Origin: Phallusia mammillata
Taxonomy: Eukaryota > Chordata > Ascidiacea > Phlebobranchia > Ascidiidae
Assembly: GCA_003260075.1 (NCBI GenBank)
Contig: QLIY01000337.1
Span: forward strand, 90,530 to 154,529
Direction of reading: 5' to 3'
Length of the DNA: 64,000 nucleotides
Part shown: piece after piece, positions 1 through 11,776 of the stretch
Layout of the letters: the number at the start of each line of letters is the position of its first letter
Position numbering within the stretch: position 1 is the stretch's first letter
The notes under the pieces: model-generated
Told to the model about the DNA's origin: nothing
The model's input: only the letters and a program-made list of their open reading frames with translations
Database searches by the model: none
Program-made: the position numbers and the translations under genes

Positions 1-212
1 TGAGAAGGCACGGGCTAGAAAAATTTTAAAATTTTTAATAGGCCTGGAGTACTATGCTCTATTAGTTAAGGTTTTATTTTGGTGTGTGTATATTGGTCCA
101 AATTTAGAGTATACATACATCTTATTTTTGCGGATTTTTTCTGTGCACTATTGCGACATTGGTAATAACTGATATGCTTGTAAACAGTTATCTGAACTTG
201 AATTGCTTTTAG

Positions 213-1739
213 GTTGCACAGAATGGGAGCTATGAGTATAACATCTTTTCTGCTATACCTCCTGATGGAATATCACAGTCCGAACTAATGAAAAAAGTAC
301 CCAATTCCAAAATTGGATTCAGCAAAGCTATGTCTAACAAGTGGATAAAGGTTGACAAGGACTGTGTTGATGGGCCCAGATGTCTACGAAAAGCAGAAAA
401 TGTCAAAGATTTGGTCAGGGTTCACTTAAATTTTCTAGCCGAGGGTCAAATTGACCAGATTGATGCCAAAGTTCTAAGTGATTTGAAAAAAAGAAAATTG
501 GCATCTGAAACTGTGATAAAAAGCTTCTTTGTAAAAAAGGGAAAGGCTTTCACAACTGTACTTGAAAAACCTGAAGCAGACTTGACAGCACAAATGCTGC
601 AAGATGGGTCTTGGAAAAGTAAGACTTTCAAAGACTACAACTACAATGCTCTTGGAGTGTTGCCCCAATCGGGCCACTTGCATCCTTTAATGAAAGTCCG
701 CTCCGCCTACAGGCAAATCTTTCTTGAAATGGGATTTTCGGAAATGCCCACCAATAACTTTGTAGAGAGCTCTTTCTGGAACTTTGATGCACTTTTTCAG
801 CCACAGCAACATCCTGCCAGAGATGCCCATGACACATTCTTTATCAAGGAACCTGCTGTAACTAACCAGTTTCCAATGGAGTACCTGGAAAGAGTGAAAA
901 AAGTACATTCTGAAGGAGGATATGGCTCACAGGTAAACACTTGTATTCATGTCAAGTTCAAAGTATGGTCATCTATTTGTTACATACTTGAAGGTTTAAA
1001 AACATGTTTCATTTACACCCAGCAGTAGCTTAATCCAAATATTTTACCCATATGCCCCCCCCCCTGTATTCATGTCAAGTTCAAAGTATGGTCATCTATT
1101 TGTTACATACTTTTGTCTAGCGAATTTGTCTAGCGACTGACCTAAATTACATTTTGTGTTGCTTATTAGGGTTACAGATATGACTGGAAAATTGAAGAAG
1201 CACAGAAAAATGTTCTACGGACCCATACAACTGCTGTCAGTTCGCGGATGCTCTATGCACTTGCCCAACAAGCAGAATTCAAACCTGTCAAGTACTTTTC
1301 CATTGACAGGGTCTTTCGCAACGAAACACTGGATTCCACCCATTTGGCAGAATTTCACCAAGTTGAAGGAGTTGTGGCTGACAGAAGTGTCACTTTGGGA
1401 GATCTCATGGGAATTTTAAGGGAGTTCTTTAGGAAACTTGGAATTCATAAGCTGCGCTTCAAGCCTGCGTACAACCCTTACACTGAACCTTCTATGGAAG
1501 TGTTTGGCTACCACAATGGCTTGGGCAAATGGGTTGAGATAGGAAATTCTGGGGTGTTTCGGCCAGAAATGCTTAGACCAATGGGTTTGCCTGAAGATGT
1601 GAATGTCATTGCTTGGGGACTATCGCTTGAACGTCCTACTATGATTAAACTTGGCATTGACAACATAAGAGACTTATGCGGCCATAAGGTTGACCTACAA
1701 ATGGTGTATGACAGTCCAATCTGTCAAATGGATTTCTAA
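213..1739 (+). CDS. FARSA: Phenylalanyl-tRNA synthetase alpha subunit, cytosolic (3' part)
   Basis: Charges tRNA-Phe as part of the cytosolic alpha2beta2 enzyme. Two exons are visible, 213-932 and 1170-1739, giving 429 codons that align end to end with animal FARSA. The first ~45-50 residues lie upstream of the window, so the Met at 288 is internal. The class II core is clear: a motif-1 region ([12 protein letters not shown]), motif 2 ([10 protein letters not shown]), the Phe-binding segment ([16 protein letters not shown]) and motif 3 ([10 protein letters not shown]). The exon ends with AG|GTAAAC at 932 and the next starts after TTATTAG at 1169. The C terminus ([12 protein letters not shown], stop) is shorter than the human tail. 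The last ~125 bp of the gene are repeated at 1802-1926 after a 12-C run, which is a likely assembly duplicate. The next gene, ZCRB1, is convergent. Confidence 0.96.
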
Positions 1740-2616
1740 TGAGTGTTTGTGATAGATGTGGTGCCGTTACTAGTTTATTCAATTCTGAACCCCCCCCCCC
1801 CAACATAAGAGACTTATGCGGCCATAAGGTTGACCTACAAATGGTGTACGACAGTCCCATCTGTCAAATGGATTTCTAAAGTGTTTGTGATAGATGTGGT
1901 GTCGTAACTAGTTTATTAAATTCTGAATATTGGTACAACAGCACAAGTTTGTATTGTTTGCATGCTTCATGGATGTAACCAGTGGTGGGATTCAAATTTT
2001 TTGTCAGCCAGTTCTATCACAAAAGTCATATTTTTCAGCCGGTTCTGTTACAATAGTCAATAAGTCATACTTTTTGGCAAATAAACTGATTATTTTTAAA
2101 CGGTTCGCTAATCTCATAAAATTTCGTTAGCCGGTTCTATAGAACCAGCTGAATCCCACCACTGGATGTAACTGGGGGTTAAAAAATCCTATTCCGTTAC
2201 ACTGCCCCCCCCCCAGACGGTTCTATAGAACCGGTGCGAACCAGCTGAATCCCACCACTGGATGTAACTGGAGGTCAAAAAATCCTATTCCGTTACACTT
2301 TAGGACATTTACACCTAACAAAGCAATGCTCATTGTTGAAAACAGTAATACACTTGCTTGTAGCTTTGGTTTTACTTTGTGGTATAAAATGTAATATCAT
2401 CATTCACTATTTCTTGCACACAGGGCTGTTTGCCCTTGTCCTCTCTTGTGGAATGTCTTAAAATCAATTTTTCATGCAGCATCCATTCATGTTTCCCCCC
2501 CCCCCTTTAGATCATCATCATCCTCAAACATATCTTGATTTACTTGTTTTTGAAGTTTTGAGGGACCTGGCTTAGACCTAAGAAAACAGAATCCAGTTCC
2601 ATTAACCCCCCCCCCC
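1055..2616. repeat. C-run junctions with duplicated flanks (block 1)
   Basis: C runs of 10-12 nt lie at 1055-1064, 1790-1801, 2205-2214, 2495-2505 and 2606-2616. Each is followed by a near copy of nearby sequence: 1065-1112 repeats 942-989, 1802-1926 repeats 1662-1789, 2217-2299 repeats about 2133-2200, and 2506-2605 repeats about 2845-2945 (part of ZCRB1 exon 6). Copies differ by single bases and small indels. They look like unmerged allelic contig ends. Confidence 0.8.
1980..2164. mobile_element. hAT-like MITE, CAGTGGTGGGATTCA family
   Basis: The terminal inverted repeat is CAGTGGTGGGATTCA, ending TGAATCCCACCACTG. It is flanked by a perfect 8-bp direct repeat, GATGTAAC, at 1972-1979 and 2165-2172. 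It has no coding capacity. The same family occurs at 21543-21912 and 27646-27824, with shared interior motifs such as GCCGGTTCT and TTTTTTGTCAGCC. Confidence 0.88.
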
Positions 2617-2618
2617 AA

Positions 2619-3950
2619 TCAACCATCATCACTCTCTAGTTCTTCATCACTAAAATATGTACTCTGCTTGTATTGTCGTTTCCTTTGGTTTTGACCTGTC
2701 CTTTGGTTTGTAGCGTCTTTGGGTGACTGGTAAAAAGTTCATTGCAATAAATTAAATCTTAGAGATAATAAAAACTAAACATGTTGACACACACCTCTTC
2801 AGCTATTATTTGTCCAAGATTTTCCATTGCAGCACATTCCCCTTTTAGATCATCATCATCCTCAAACATATCTTGATTTACTTGTTTTTGATGTTTTGAG
2901 GGACCAGGCTTAGACCTAAAAATCCAGTTCCTTAATTATATTGTTGCTCGCTTGCAACCTACAACACTACATACTGGTTCAGTTGATAAAATGCCTTCAC
3001 ATGGCGATGTTTCTTCTTTTTGACTGGTGGCTGCCGGTCACCCAACTTGTTTTTTGGGCACTTGTAGCTAAGATGATCAAATTCCTAAACCAAAAGGTTT
3101 AATCACATAAGGCATCAAGCCAACAAATAATAAGCTGCAGACATTGCACACTTTTTCGACTAATAAGGCCCCATCAGTGTAGCTAGTGACAAGAGATAGG
3201 TCTGTGGTTTATGCCAGAACTGTGAGGCATGAATTTTTAGCCTAATACTCTGAACAAAGTGGAGTACCATTGGGTGGCTACACTGCCCAATACAGCCTAT
3301 CTCTCATCACCAGCTGCACTGATGATACCTTATAGGCAAAAACACACTGTCTGTAGGCTTATCACTGATTTTTGTATTTTACCCCGCATTCATAACATCT
3401 GGATTTATCCTTGTACTCTTTTCTTCTGATGAAATCTTTGGCCCTGCCATTGTCTTTAGCAATGCTGCACTTAATAGTTCTGCCAAATATCTGCAAAGAA
3501 TGCTTGTTTTTAAACTTTTGGTTTAGATTCATTATAAAAGAAACAAATTAAAAACCTCTTTTTCATTCAAAATGTCAACTGCTTTTTGGGCATCTTCACG
3601 CTTGAGAAATAATATAAATGCAACTCCAGTACTTTCCCGCTTTATTTTATCTTTAACAATCGTTACCCTAAAAAAAAACAATAGTCATATGACTCAACGT
3701 CTCAACTGTATTTGCTTTTTTGTCACGTTTACTTACTTAACAACTTTTCCCATTTTGCTAAATATCTGTAATAGAAAGTATCTGTGTTATACAGGGTAAA
3801 AGTATTTAACATGCAAAAATTGTATTTGATAATTTATTTTGTTGTTTGTTTCTTAACCTTTCCTACCTTGTTTAAATCGCTGTTCGTCAAGGAAAATGGC
3901 AAGTTTGATGCGTACACAGTACTTTTGCTAGGAGCTAGCCCCCCACTCAT
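2619..3950 (-). CDS. ZCRB1: Zinc-knuckle and RRM protein of the minor (U12) spliceosome
   Basis: ZCRB1 (U11/U12-31K) is a component of the U11/U12 di-snRNP. Seven exons read in frame: 3867-3950, 3737-3765, 3556-3667, 3383-3490, 2975-3084, 2795-2915 and 2619-2726. They sum to 672 nt, or 223 residues; human ZCRB1 is 217. The N terminus [18 protein letters not shown] is almost identical to the human protein. The RRM runs from about residue 10 to 88, with RNP2 near VYASNLP and RNP1 near [14 protein letters not shown] knuckle follows ([14 protein letters not shown], spacing C-X2-C-X4-H-X4-C), then a basic segment ([10 protein letters not shown]). The C terminus [15 protein letters not shown] matches the conserved tail. 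The donor of exon 5 (CA|GTATGT at 2975) was chosen because it keeps frame. A duplicate of part of exon 6 lies at 2506-2581 and should not be read as an exon. Confidence 0.95.
3118..3330. repeat. Dispersed repeat in ZCRB1 intron 4
   Basis: This begins with AAGCTGCAGACA-like sequence followed by a CACT..TTTCGAC..AAGG.C..CATCAGTG pattern. Related copies lie at about 46984-47370 (interrupted by a transposon) and 55690-55760. No coding capacity was seen. Class not resolved. Confidence 0.6.
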
Positions 3951-5495
3951 TGTTCAAGATGAGGTTTATTACATATTGCAAGAAAGTTTTCAAATTGACG
4001 TACTTGATTGCATTTTGATTTTCGTCAAATATTGGGGAATACCCAGCTCACGTCTTGCTTTTCAAATCGTCTTAAAATTGTACAAGTGGCACATAATCGA
4101 CGAAACAGAGTTATTAAAAAGTCTAAATAAAAAAATTGTGTCAAACAGTTAGATTTATGTTGAATGTTAGAAACTGAAACTTTGTCATCTTTGACACGTC
4201 GTCAATATTATTATATTTCTATCTCAGATGGTTGTAAATAACTTTGACGTATATCTTAAAACTTCATTTTGAAATCGTAATTAATACAAAGCAATGATTC
4301 TACACAAAAAGTTTGAACCTACTAAACTATAAACCTTAATTAACTTTAATTTTAAACCTTCTTTGAACAAATAACGCATTTTCAGCTGACATTTGGGGTT
4401 GTTGAGAATTCAGTAGGCGTAATAGTTTTCGTTCTGCCTGACTGCGGTCTTCTTATTTTCAGGATTTGTTTTAATTTTTAGAAACAAGTGTTACGTGTTT
4501 CAAATTTACGAAAGTGCTATTTGCGTGTGTAATGATAGTCTTAGTTTTTTTCTTTATTTGCATGTAAACTACATTGTTTCGTCTTTTTGAAATCGCATTG
4601 TTTTGTTATTAGTAGGGCAATTATTTTTTGACCTAAAAAACGAAAAATTTTGACCTACAAAGTGAAAATTTTGACATATTTTGACTTTAAAAAACTTTTT
4701 TTTGACAAAATTTTGACCTATGAAGAATTCAAGTGGTTAAATGACGCATTATTGTACGAAAAGGTAAAATATGGCTGTAGGCTAATCTAACTAGATCGAA
4801 AAATGTGCAAAAGTCTAACAGAAGGGCAAAAATCTGAATGCATACCTAGCTTATTCTGAAAAGGGAAATGAGCCAATCAAAAATCACTGCCAAAAAACTG
4901 CAGCTGAGAGCCTGAGACACAACGAAAATTGTTCAATACATTTGTATAAACGAAAGATACACGAAGTATCTAAAGCAAAACCGAAGAAAGAGCTGCACCT
5001 AACTTACAGCTGCCGTAAAATGACTTGGGACCTACCAAAATTTTGCACGTTTTGAGGTGTGTTGAGCATCACGATGTCAAAATAATTATTATTTTAATCA
5101 CTTGATGGTTTATGATTCACAAGAAGTAGACGATGGGCCATTTACAACAGTATAAAGTAGGCTACAAGGTGTAAAATGAAAAGTTCACTGACATGCAACC
5201 TCTACAACACCACGACAATGCAATTTCTAAACAATTTTAACTTTGTAAAAAAAATTGACTTTGTAAACAATTTTGACATTTTTTGACCTATTCTAAAAAA
5301 TTTGACAAATTTTTGACTTTTTTTGACAAGTCAAAAAATAATTGCCTTAGTTATTAGTAAATTATTAGGAAGAAAACTGGTAAGAAAATAATTGATTTTA
5401 ACATGTGAAGAATTGTTGCAATACAGATTGTATATGTTGTGGTAGTTGTTTTACTTGGAACTTGAAACAAACTTGGTTAATAGTTTAGCAATAAA
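3951..5495. other. Divergent intergenic region between ZCRB1 and the RBM7-like gene
   Basis: These 1.5 kb separate two divergently transcribed genes for RNA-binding proteins. The right half is filled by the hAT-like element at 4613-5349. The ~660 bp next to ZCRB1 and the ~145 bp before the RBM7-like start presumably hold both promoters. No TATA box or other clear element could be assigned. Confidence 0.6.
4613..5349. mobile_element. hAT-like MITE, TAGGGCAATTATTTTTTGAC family, 737 bp
   Basis: The left end is TAGGGCAATTATTTTTTGAC and the right end is its complement with one change. It is bounded by a perfect 8-bp duplication, GTTATTAG, at 4605-4612 and 5350-5357. Sub-terminal regions are arrays of TTTTGACC / GGTCAAAA. 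A second insertion lies in opposite orientation at 31393-31933 with a different 8-bp duplication, and a fragment lies at 32946-33307. TA-G-G-G ends and 8-bp duplications are typical of hAT elements. No transposase was found. Confidence 0.9.
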
Positions 5496-6155
5496 ATGTC
5501 AGATACAAACTGTACACTTTTTGTTGGCAATCTAAGTGACAAGGTCACAGAAGAAATCTTGTTCGAACTTTTTCTTCAAGCTGGTCCGGTGAAAACTGTT
5601 TGCATACCGAAGGACAACAAAACAGGCAGACAACGCAACTTTGGGTTCATCACTTTCAAACATGAAGTGTCTGTTAAATATTCCATTGAACTATTAAATG
5701 GAATCAAACTTTTTAATCTGCCTCTGAATGTTAATGTAAGACGAAATCGCAACGGTGCAGAGAGTCCACAACCATCAAACGACGAAAGAATGCAGACACC
5801 ACGAGATTTACGCTCTCAAGTCATGAATGGGCAAATGTTCCATGCCCAAATGATGCACCAAGAGATGCCACAAGGTTCTGCTGTTTACTACCAGCAACAA
5901 GTTGTAATGAATTCACCATGGTCAGTACCTCAGTATGTCCATGAGGAACAATTCAGAGTCCGACCAAACCAGACTCCACGGCAGCATTCTTACCATGACA
6001 GACGACATGGCCGTGAAGCTGAGGATGATCGCTATGGTAACGGTGGTGACCATGACAGGCGGAAAAAGAGCAGACATGGCATGAACCGAAGCCAGTCTGG
6101 GCCGTCATCAAATCGTGACAGAGACTATAGAAAACAGCCATACAGAAGAAGATAA
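5496..6155 (+). CDS. RBM7: RBM7/RBM11-like RRM protein (NEXT complex type)
   Basis: This is a 219-residue single-exon gene. One RRM spans about residues 7-85, with RNP2 (LFVGNL, residues 8-13) and RNP1-like NFGFITF (48-54). The stretches TEEILFELFLQAGPV and FKHEVSVKYSIELLNG closely match vertebrate RBM7. In other animals RBM7 joins MTR4 and ZCCHC8 in the nuclear exosome targeting (NEXT) complex. The rest is low complexity: Met/Gln-rich (about 110-145), then Arg/His/Asp-rich ending RKQPYRRR, like the RS-like tail of RBM7. The Met at 5496 directly precedes the RRM and follows a long stop-rich leader. RBM11 is a vertebrate paralogue, so this would be the single pre-duplication gene. It sits about 490 bp upstream of SEC13 on the same strand. 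Confidence 0.88.
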   Translation: MSDTNCTLFVGNLSDKVTEEILFELFLQAGPVKTVCIPKDNKTGRQRNFGFITFKHEVSVKYSIELLNGIKLFNLPLNVNVRRNRNGAESPQPSNDERMQTPRDLRSQVMNGQMFHAQMMHQEMPQGSAVYYQQQVVMNSPWSVPQYVHEEQFRVRPNQTPRQHSYHDRRHGREAEDDRYGNGGDHDRRKKSRHGMNRSQSGPSSNRDRDYRKQPYRRR

Positions 6156-6646
6156 AGCATTAGAGATTTAAAGCAATTTCTGCTTGGGTTTTTATAGTTT
6201 TTTATTCACTTAACATTGTTTAGGATTTTATACTTTTAGTAATTTCGTTTATTCACAGCTGATCATTTTTATTCCAAAACTCAGTAAACAAACACTTTAT
6301 GGCTGTGTAAATATTCTTGGCCAAACTATAAACTACTCGGCCTTTTTGCATGATTCATTTAGCATTTTTTAACACATTAAGTAAACAAGTAAGTATCAAT
6401 GACACATTTGTCGATTTACTTGCAATGCAATTGTTGCGGTTGTTTGTTGTGTCAACTGCGACTTTGCAAATGCAGACATGCAAACTATACTCAAGGATTC
6501 TGGTAATGGGTTACACTTTTCAGACAAAACCCTAATTTTTACTGTTTATTTTTACATTAGACGATTTGTTGTAAAATTCCCTTAGGGTTTAAATAATCTG
6601 TGTAACAAGCTTTTACCATCCGGATTTACCCTAAAATATTTCCAAC
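6156..6646. other. Spacer between the RBM7-like gene and SEC13
   Basis: AT-rich, with no convincing coding sequence. It should hold the 3' UTR of the RBM7-like gene and the SEC13 promoter and 5' UTR. No canonical AATAAA was found on the + strand before 6600, so the polyadenylation signal is not assigned. Confidence 0.5.
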
Positions 6647-9600
6647 ATGGTGAGTACTGGTTCACTGTTAACTGGTTTTCACATGAATAGGTGATGATGT
6701 AAACCAATATTTCCCAATCTGTGAACTTAAATGATTTCATTAAAGATTTTTGTGAGACCACTTCATGATAAACCAATGGTTCCCAACCGGGGAGGAATTT
6801 ACTTTTATTTGTACATTTGGTTTGTAAATAGACACTTAAGCTCTGGGAATATAAGCTGTGAAATTGATAAAAGACCTAATTTTAAATCATCTTTGTCTGG
6901 ATTAGCATCTACTTTCTGGTCTATTAGGGAGGAACGAAATTGTTTTGAATGGTTAAGGAAGTAATTCGTCAAAAAAGTTTGGAAACCACCACTGTAAACA
7001 GACACACATATGTTTTAGGTTTCTGTGATCAACACTGTAGACACTGCTCATGGTGATATGATTGTAAGTAATTTAAATACTTCTGTTAAAAGTACATTTG
7101 AACAAATATTACAAAACTAACCTCTTCGTTTCTTTGTCAATTAGCATGATGCACAGATGGACTATTACGGTTTACATCTAGCAACTTGTTCATCAGATCG
7201 CACTGTTAAGATATTCGAAGTGAAAAATGGTACACAAAGATTGCTATCCACATTACAGGGGTATGCAGCACTTTGTATGAAATTCAAAAATTCATGCTAG
7301 TGAAAAATTAAATGTTAAATTTGTTTAGACATGAAGGTCCAGTGTGGCAAGTAGCATGGGCACACCCAAAGTACGATCGGTTGCTGGCCTCTTGCTCGTA
7401 TGACAGAAAAGTATTTATTTGGAGGGAGATGGATGGACAATGGGCAAAGGTTTATGAATACACGGACCATGAATCATCAGGTACAATCGGTGAACTAACT
7501 GTATGATATAAAAAATATGATATTTGTTTTGTCTGTAAACAAACTGATTCAATGCCACTACCTAGTGACAGTTCACTGTCTTTGTCATGGAGCTTTGTTA
7601 GTCATGTCATTGTTTGTTACCTATGTCAGGGCCCAATGCAGTTGTTTACATGATGGTCCACATTTTTCCATAATGCAACTGTTGTTACATTGTTGCGGTC
7701 CAATCACACATATATTGAGTTAATTATATATGAATTGAATACCAATTGGATTTGCAGCTGCATTGCGAGATTGCAGAAAACGGCACTGGGCACTTTGCTC
7801 CACTCAGAAATAAAATAAGAATTGGAATCACCCACTGCACTGAAATACTAAAGCAGGGTCACACTTTTGTAGAACCCAAATATCTCCAATGCAACACAAG
7901 GCACAACCTTACACATTTTCCCTGCAGAATGATTAGGCCATATCCCTGGCTTTGTGATAAGTAGCTTTAAGACAAATAAACAGCATTTACTTTGATTTGT
8001 AGTAAACTCTGTATGTTGGGCACCACATGAACTTGGTCTTATGCTGGTCTGTGGATCGTCGGATGGTGGGATCTCCGTGTTGAAACACAAAGGTGACAAC
8101 CAATGGGAAGCAAGCAAAATCAACAATGCACACACGGTAACACAATTTTCACTTCTCTGTTGCACAATAATTCCCCAAAATACTAAATCAGTCAATGTAA
8201 AGTCATGGATTCCTGTAAAAGCATGAAGAAAAACAGTCATTTTTAGATAAAATTTTTGAGATAAAACCATGACACAATCAAGTCTTCAAAAAATGCAGTG
8301 GAAAGTGTTGCAGGGACACTTTACAAAGGCCAAAAAAGATTAGCAAGAATAAAGACCAAAATGGTTAATGTTTAGTTGATATATGAATGACAGTTTTGGC
8401 TTAAATCTATTCTACTTCAGAGTACAGTATAAGTATATGTTGTACCAATGATACCAGTAAGCCTAGAACTGTACACCTGGATTTGGTACATGAATGAGTA
8501 CATGCATGAACAGTTTATAAATGAATACCCCATTTTAGGTTGGATGCAATGCCGTCAGTTGGGCTCCAGCTGTAGCCCCAGGGTCTCTCATTGAACCTCC
8601 ATCAGCAATGCAACAAGCAAACTTCACTAAAAAATTTGTTTCTGGTGGCTGTGACAACCTAATTAAAATCTGGTGGTGAGTGTTATATATATAACTGTCA
8701 AACAGTGTTTAAATTTCAAACACAACATGTAATGTGCATATAAATATTGAATGGATTATTCAATCTAATAAATCATGATACAAATTACTCAATGAAAGCG
8801 ACAGACGATCAGCGTCAGATAAATATTTTATTTGCCTAACAGAAATATTAATTTCGCCTATTGAAAAGGCACCGCAAGTTTCAGTCTAAAAGAAAATAAC
8901 AAGAAATTAGTTGTTTAATGGTTGTGCAAAACTTGGTAAAAATAAAGACAAGTAGCGTTGCTATAATATGTGGTAGCTGCAGCATGTTTGATCATGATCC
9001 ACCAATTGTGTCATCCACTTTTTTGCGCTCCATATCGTTTCAACATTGCGCAGCCATTTCCAGCTTCGTGATCGTTCAGCGCAATCGTGTTGCTATGTGT
9101 TCTTTCATCAAGTGAAATAAACTCAACTCTTAAGTAATTCATCTTTTACTAGTTGCCCCTTTTGTTAAACTTTTGAAACTTGAAAAAAAATCAAACTTGT
9201 TTTGATTAGTGAAAAAGATGGTCATTGGGAAGAAGAAGCCAAACTGGAAAGTCACACAGATTGGGTGAGAGATGTGGCTTGGGCTCCATCAATAGGTCTG
9301 CCACGAAGTAAAATTGCCAGCTGCTCACAGGTATTATTACTTTATTAACAATAATAGAACTTGCACAAAGTTTATCTATGTCTAAGTAGTGCAGTGTTTG
9401 TTTTTTTAATCAAGTATTATTGCATTTTTTTATAGGACGGTCGAGTTATTATCTGGACTTGCGACGAAACAACTGGAAGCAAATTTTTACCAAAGGTTTT
9501 ACACAAATTTGATGATGTGGTTTGGCATGTCAGCTGGTCAATTACTGGAGATATACTTGCTGTATCTGGCGGAAATAATAAAGTAAGTGAATGCCTGAAA

Positions 9601-10879
9601 AAACAATCCCTAAATGATAATTGAGGCAAAAAGTGGTTTTCAGGCAGCCAGTTATACATAATATACATATTGTGTATAGTCTTATCTCTTATGGTTATAA
9701 ATCATCTACAAACATACTAAGTTCACAAAATCTTCAAGAACACAAATTCAAAGCATTAAAATGTGTCTTTTCTAGGGGGGGGGGTAGCCAGTTATACATA
9801 ATATACATATTGTGTATGGTCTTATCTCTTATGGTTATAAATCATCTAAAATGGGTAACTGCAGTCATGTACTAACATACTAAGTTCACAGAATCTTTAA
9901 GAACACAAATTTAAAACTTACAAATGTGTCTTTTCTACTTTGTAACGTAAGGCACAATTCTTCAAGCTACGCCCATAACTAAAATCACTGTAACTATCAA
10001 GATTTTTAAAAGTTATTTTTCCCACTCCGACGAAGAGACAGTAATACTTTGGTAGGCTGGCAACCATGGCCGAGGCAACCTTAAACCAACAGAACTAAAT
10101 GATAATATAACAAAACTGATCTTTTGTGTAACACCACTGTTGCATGGTCGAAATTTTCCAAATATGTAGTGCACAACTTCGTGTGACATCAAAGATTCGA
10201 GATTCAGGTGATTTGGTTGAATTTGTTCCGCAAAACTGCCAAATATTCTGTTTAGGCCAAACCCAAATAATGCCAATTTGGTACATCTCTAGTTGACTGC
10301 GGTATTAATTTTGCCACATCGACTGAAAAAAAAGATATCTTGGATCACATTTGCTTTTGTCAACAGATCAGCCTATGGAAAGAAGGGGGGGGGGGTAAGC
10401 TACGCCCTTAACTAAAATCACTGTAACTATCAAGATTTTTAAAAGTTGTTTTTCCCACACGGACAAAGAGACAGTAATACTTTGGTAGGCTGGCAACCTT
10501 AAACCAACAGAACTGAATGATAACATAACAAAACTGATCTGTTGTGTAACACCACTGTTGCATGGTCGAAAAACTTGTTTTCCAAATGTGTAGTGCACAA
10601 CTTCACATGACATTCAAGATTCAGGTGATTTGGTCGAATTTGTCCGCAAAACTGCCAAATATTCTGTTTAGGCCAAACCCAAATAATGCCAATTTGGTAC
10701 ATCTCTAGTTGACTGCGGTATTAATTTTGCCACATAGACTGAAAAGACAAACATCCAGTTTCTTGGATCACATTTGCTTTTGTCAACAGATCAGCCTATG
10801 GAAAGAAGGCGTAAACGGAGAATGGACTCGCATTAGTGACGTCGGCAAAGGGCAAACAACTAATGGAACTTCAGAATGA
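6647..10879 (+). CDS. SEC13: SEC13, COPII coat and nuclear pore WD40 protein
   Basis: SEC13 pairs with SEC31 in the COPII outer cage and sits in the Y-complex of the nuclear pore. Nine exons: 6647-6649, 7019-7063, 7145-7260, 7329-7480, 8003-8136, 8539-8675, 9210-9330, 9436-9582 and 10790-10879. All phases agree and give 314 residues; human SEC13 is 322. The protein starts [16 protein letters not shown], as in vertebrates. WD blades are recognisable: [75 protein letters not shown] and [19 protein letters not shown]. The first coding exon holds only the ATG, with the donor GTGAGT right after it. The start of exon 9 is also seen at about 10366-10384, cut by an 11-G run; that is an assembly duplicate. 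The gene ends convergently with psuG-psuK. Confidence 0.96.
6774..6994. mobile_element. hAT-like MITE in SEC13 intron 1
   Basis: The ends are CAATGGTTCCCAACC and ...GGAAACCACCACTG. The interior (GGGAGGAATT, TAGACACTTAAGCTCTGGG, TTGATAAAAGACCTAAT) matches the reverse complement of the element at 59687-59938 and parts of 12703-13408 and 51900-52070. The flanks (GATAAAC and TGTAAAC) are only roughly duplicated. Confidence 0.7.
8930..9130. repeat. Dispersed repeat in SEC13 intron 6
   Basis: This ends GTGAAATAAACTCAACTC and contains GCAATCGTGTTGCTATGTG. It is the reverse complement of sequence at 35063-35322, and related copies lie at 39761-39950 and 40062-40190 (all beginning GAGTTGAGTTTA). No coding capacity; superfamily not determined. 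Confidence 0.6.
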
Positions 10880-11058
10880 TTTGTTCATATTTTTAATGTT
10901 CTAGCTAATTTTTGATCTTCAGAAGCAGTTGAAGAATAGGGACATTTAGCTTTCCTGGGTGAAACTTCAGTTACATGTTTCTCAGATGCTCTTTGTATTG
11001 CCTTTGTGTTGTTAGGGAAGGAAAACGCTATGACCCACTGGTAACATTTGTGCAATGC

Positions 11059-11064
11059 AATAAA
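11059..11064 (+). terminator. Candidate SEC13 polyadenylation signal
   Basis: An AATAAA hexamer lies 180 bp after the SEC13 stop codon in an otherwise non-coding stretch. Position and sequence fit; the cleavage site cannot be seen. Confidence 0.5.
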
Positions 11065-11776
11065 ATACAAAGAATGTTGAAATGGATTGATTTATTTCAC
11101 ACCCTGCGTAGGTAAAGCAAACAAAAACAGTACATTGGTATGTTGCATAAAAAACAAGTATTTAGCATAGATTGAAGACAATACACCGATTATAATGATG
11201 ATTATCACAGCACAGTTAAAAAACACTGGAAATTATTATAGTTGCACTGATGTAACTTTGGAAGCTACGCTGAAGGCCTTTGCATCAACAGTTTAGGCCA
11301 CAGCTCGCCACCTGGACAGTAAACACCGAGTTATGCAATACATGAGATTATGATCTCAGTTTACAGTGAACAAATTGCCGAATTAAATTTTTTTATAATT
11401 GTTATTGCACGTATCACTAATGTACGACTGTACGTCTCATCATTAAAGTAAATTTCACAAGACAGTGTTAGACCCATACCTCACTGTTAGTAAACAAACC
11501 ATTAAACCAAATACTTGCACAACCAAAACTTGTGTAGGGTTAGGTAAGAAATTATGGAAACATGAATATTTTATTTGGGACTTCACAGACAACTCAATTG
11601 CAAAAAACTATATTAGCTTGAGGCAAAAAATGTGTTAGACAACCCAAAAAATCACACAAGTCTCACTATTCTTAAGGTAAATTATGTGCTGTTATAGAAG
11701 TAAACTAAACTGAAGTCACAATGAAAACAATACAGGTAAAAAGAAACAGTCTGGAATGATTTGGCTTTGCATAAAC

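Noticed and set aside
3784..4152. 122-codon open frame on the + strand
   Set aside because: It overlaps ZCRB1 exon 1 on the other strand. The protein shows no recognisable domain, and its openness is explained by AT-rich sequence.
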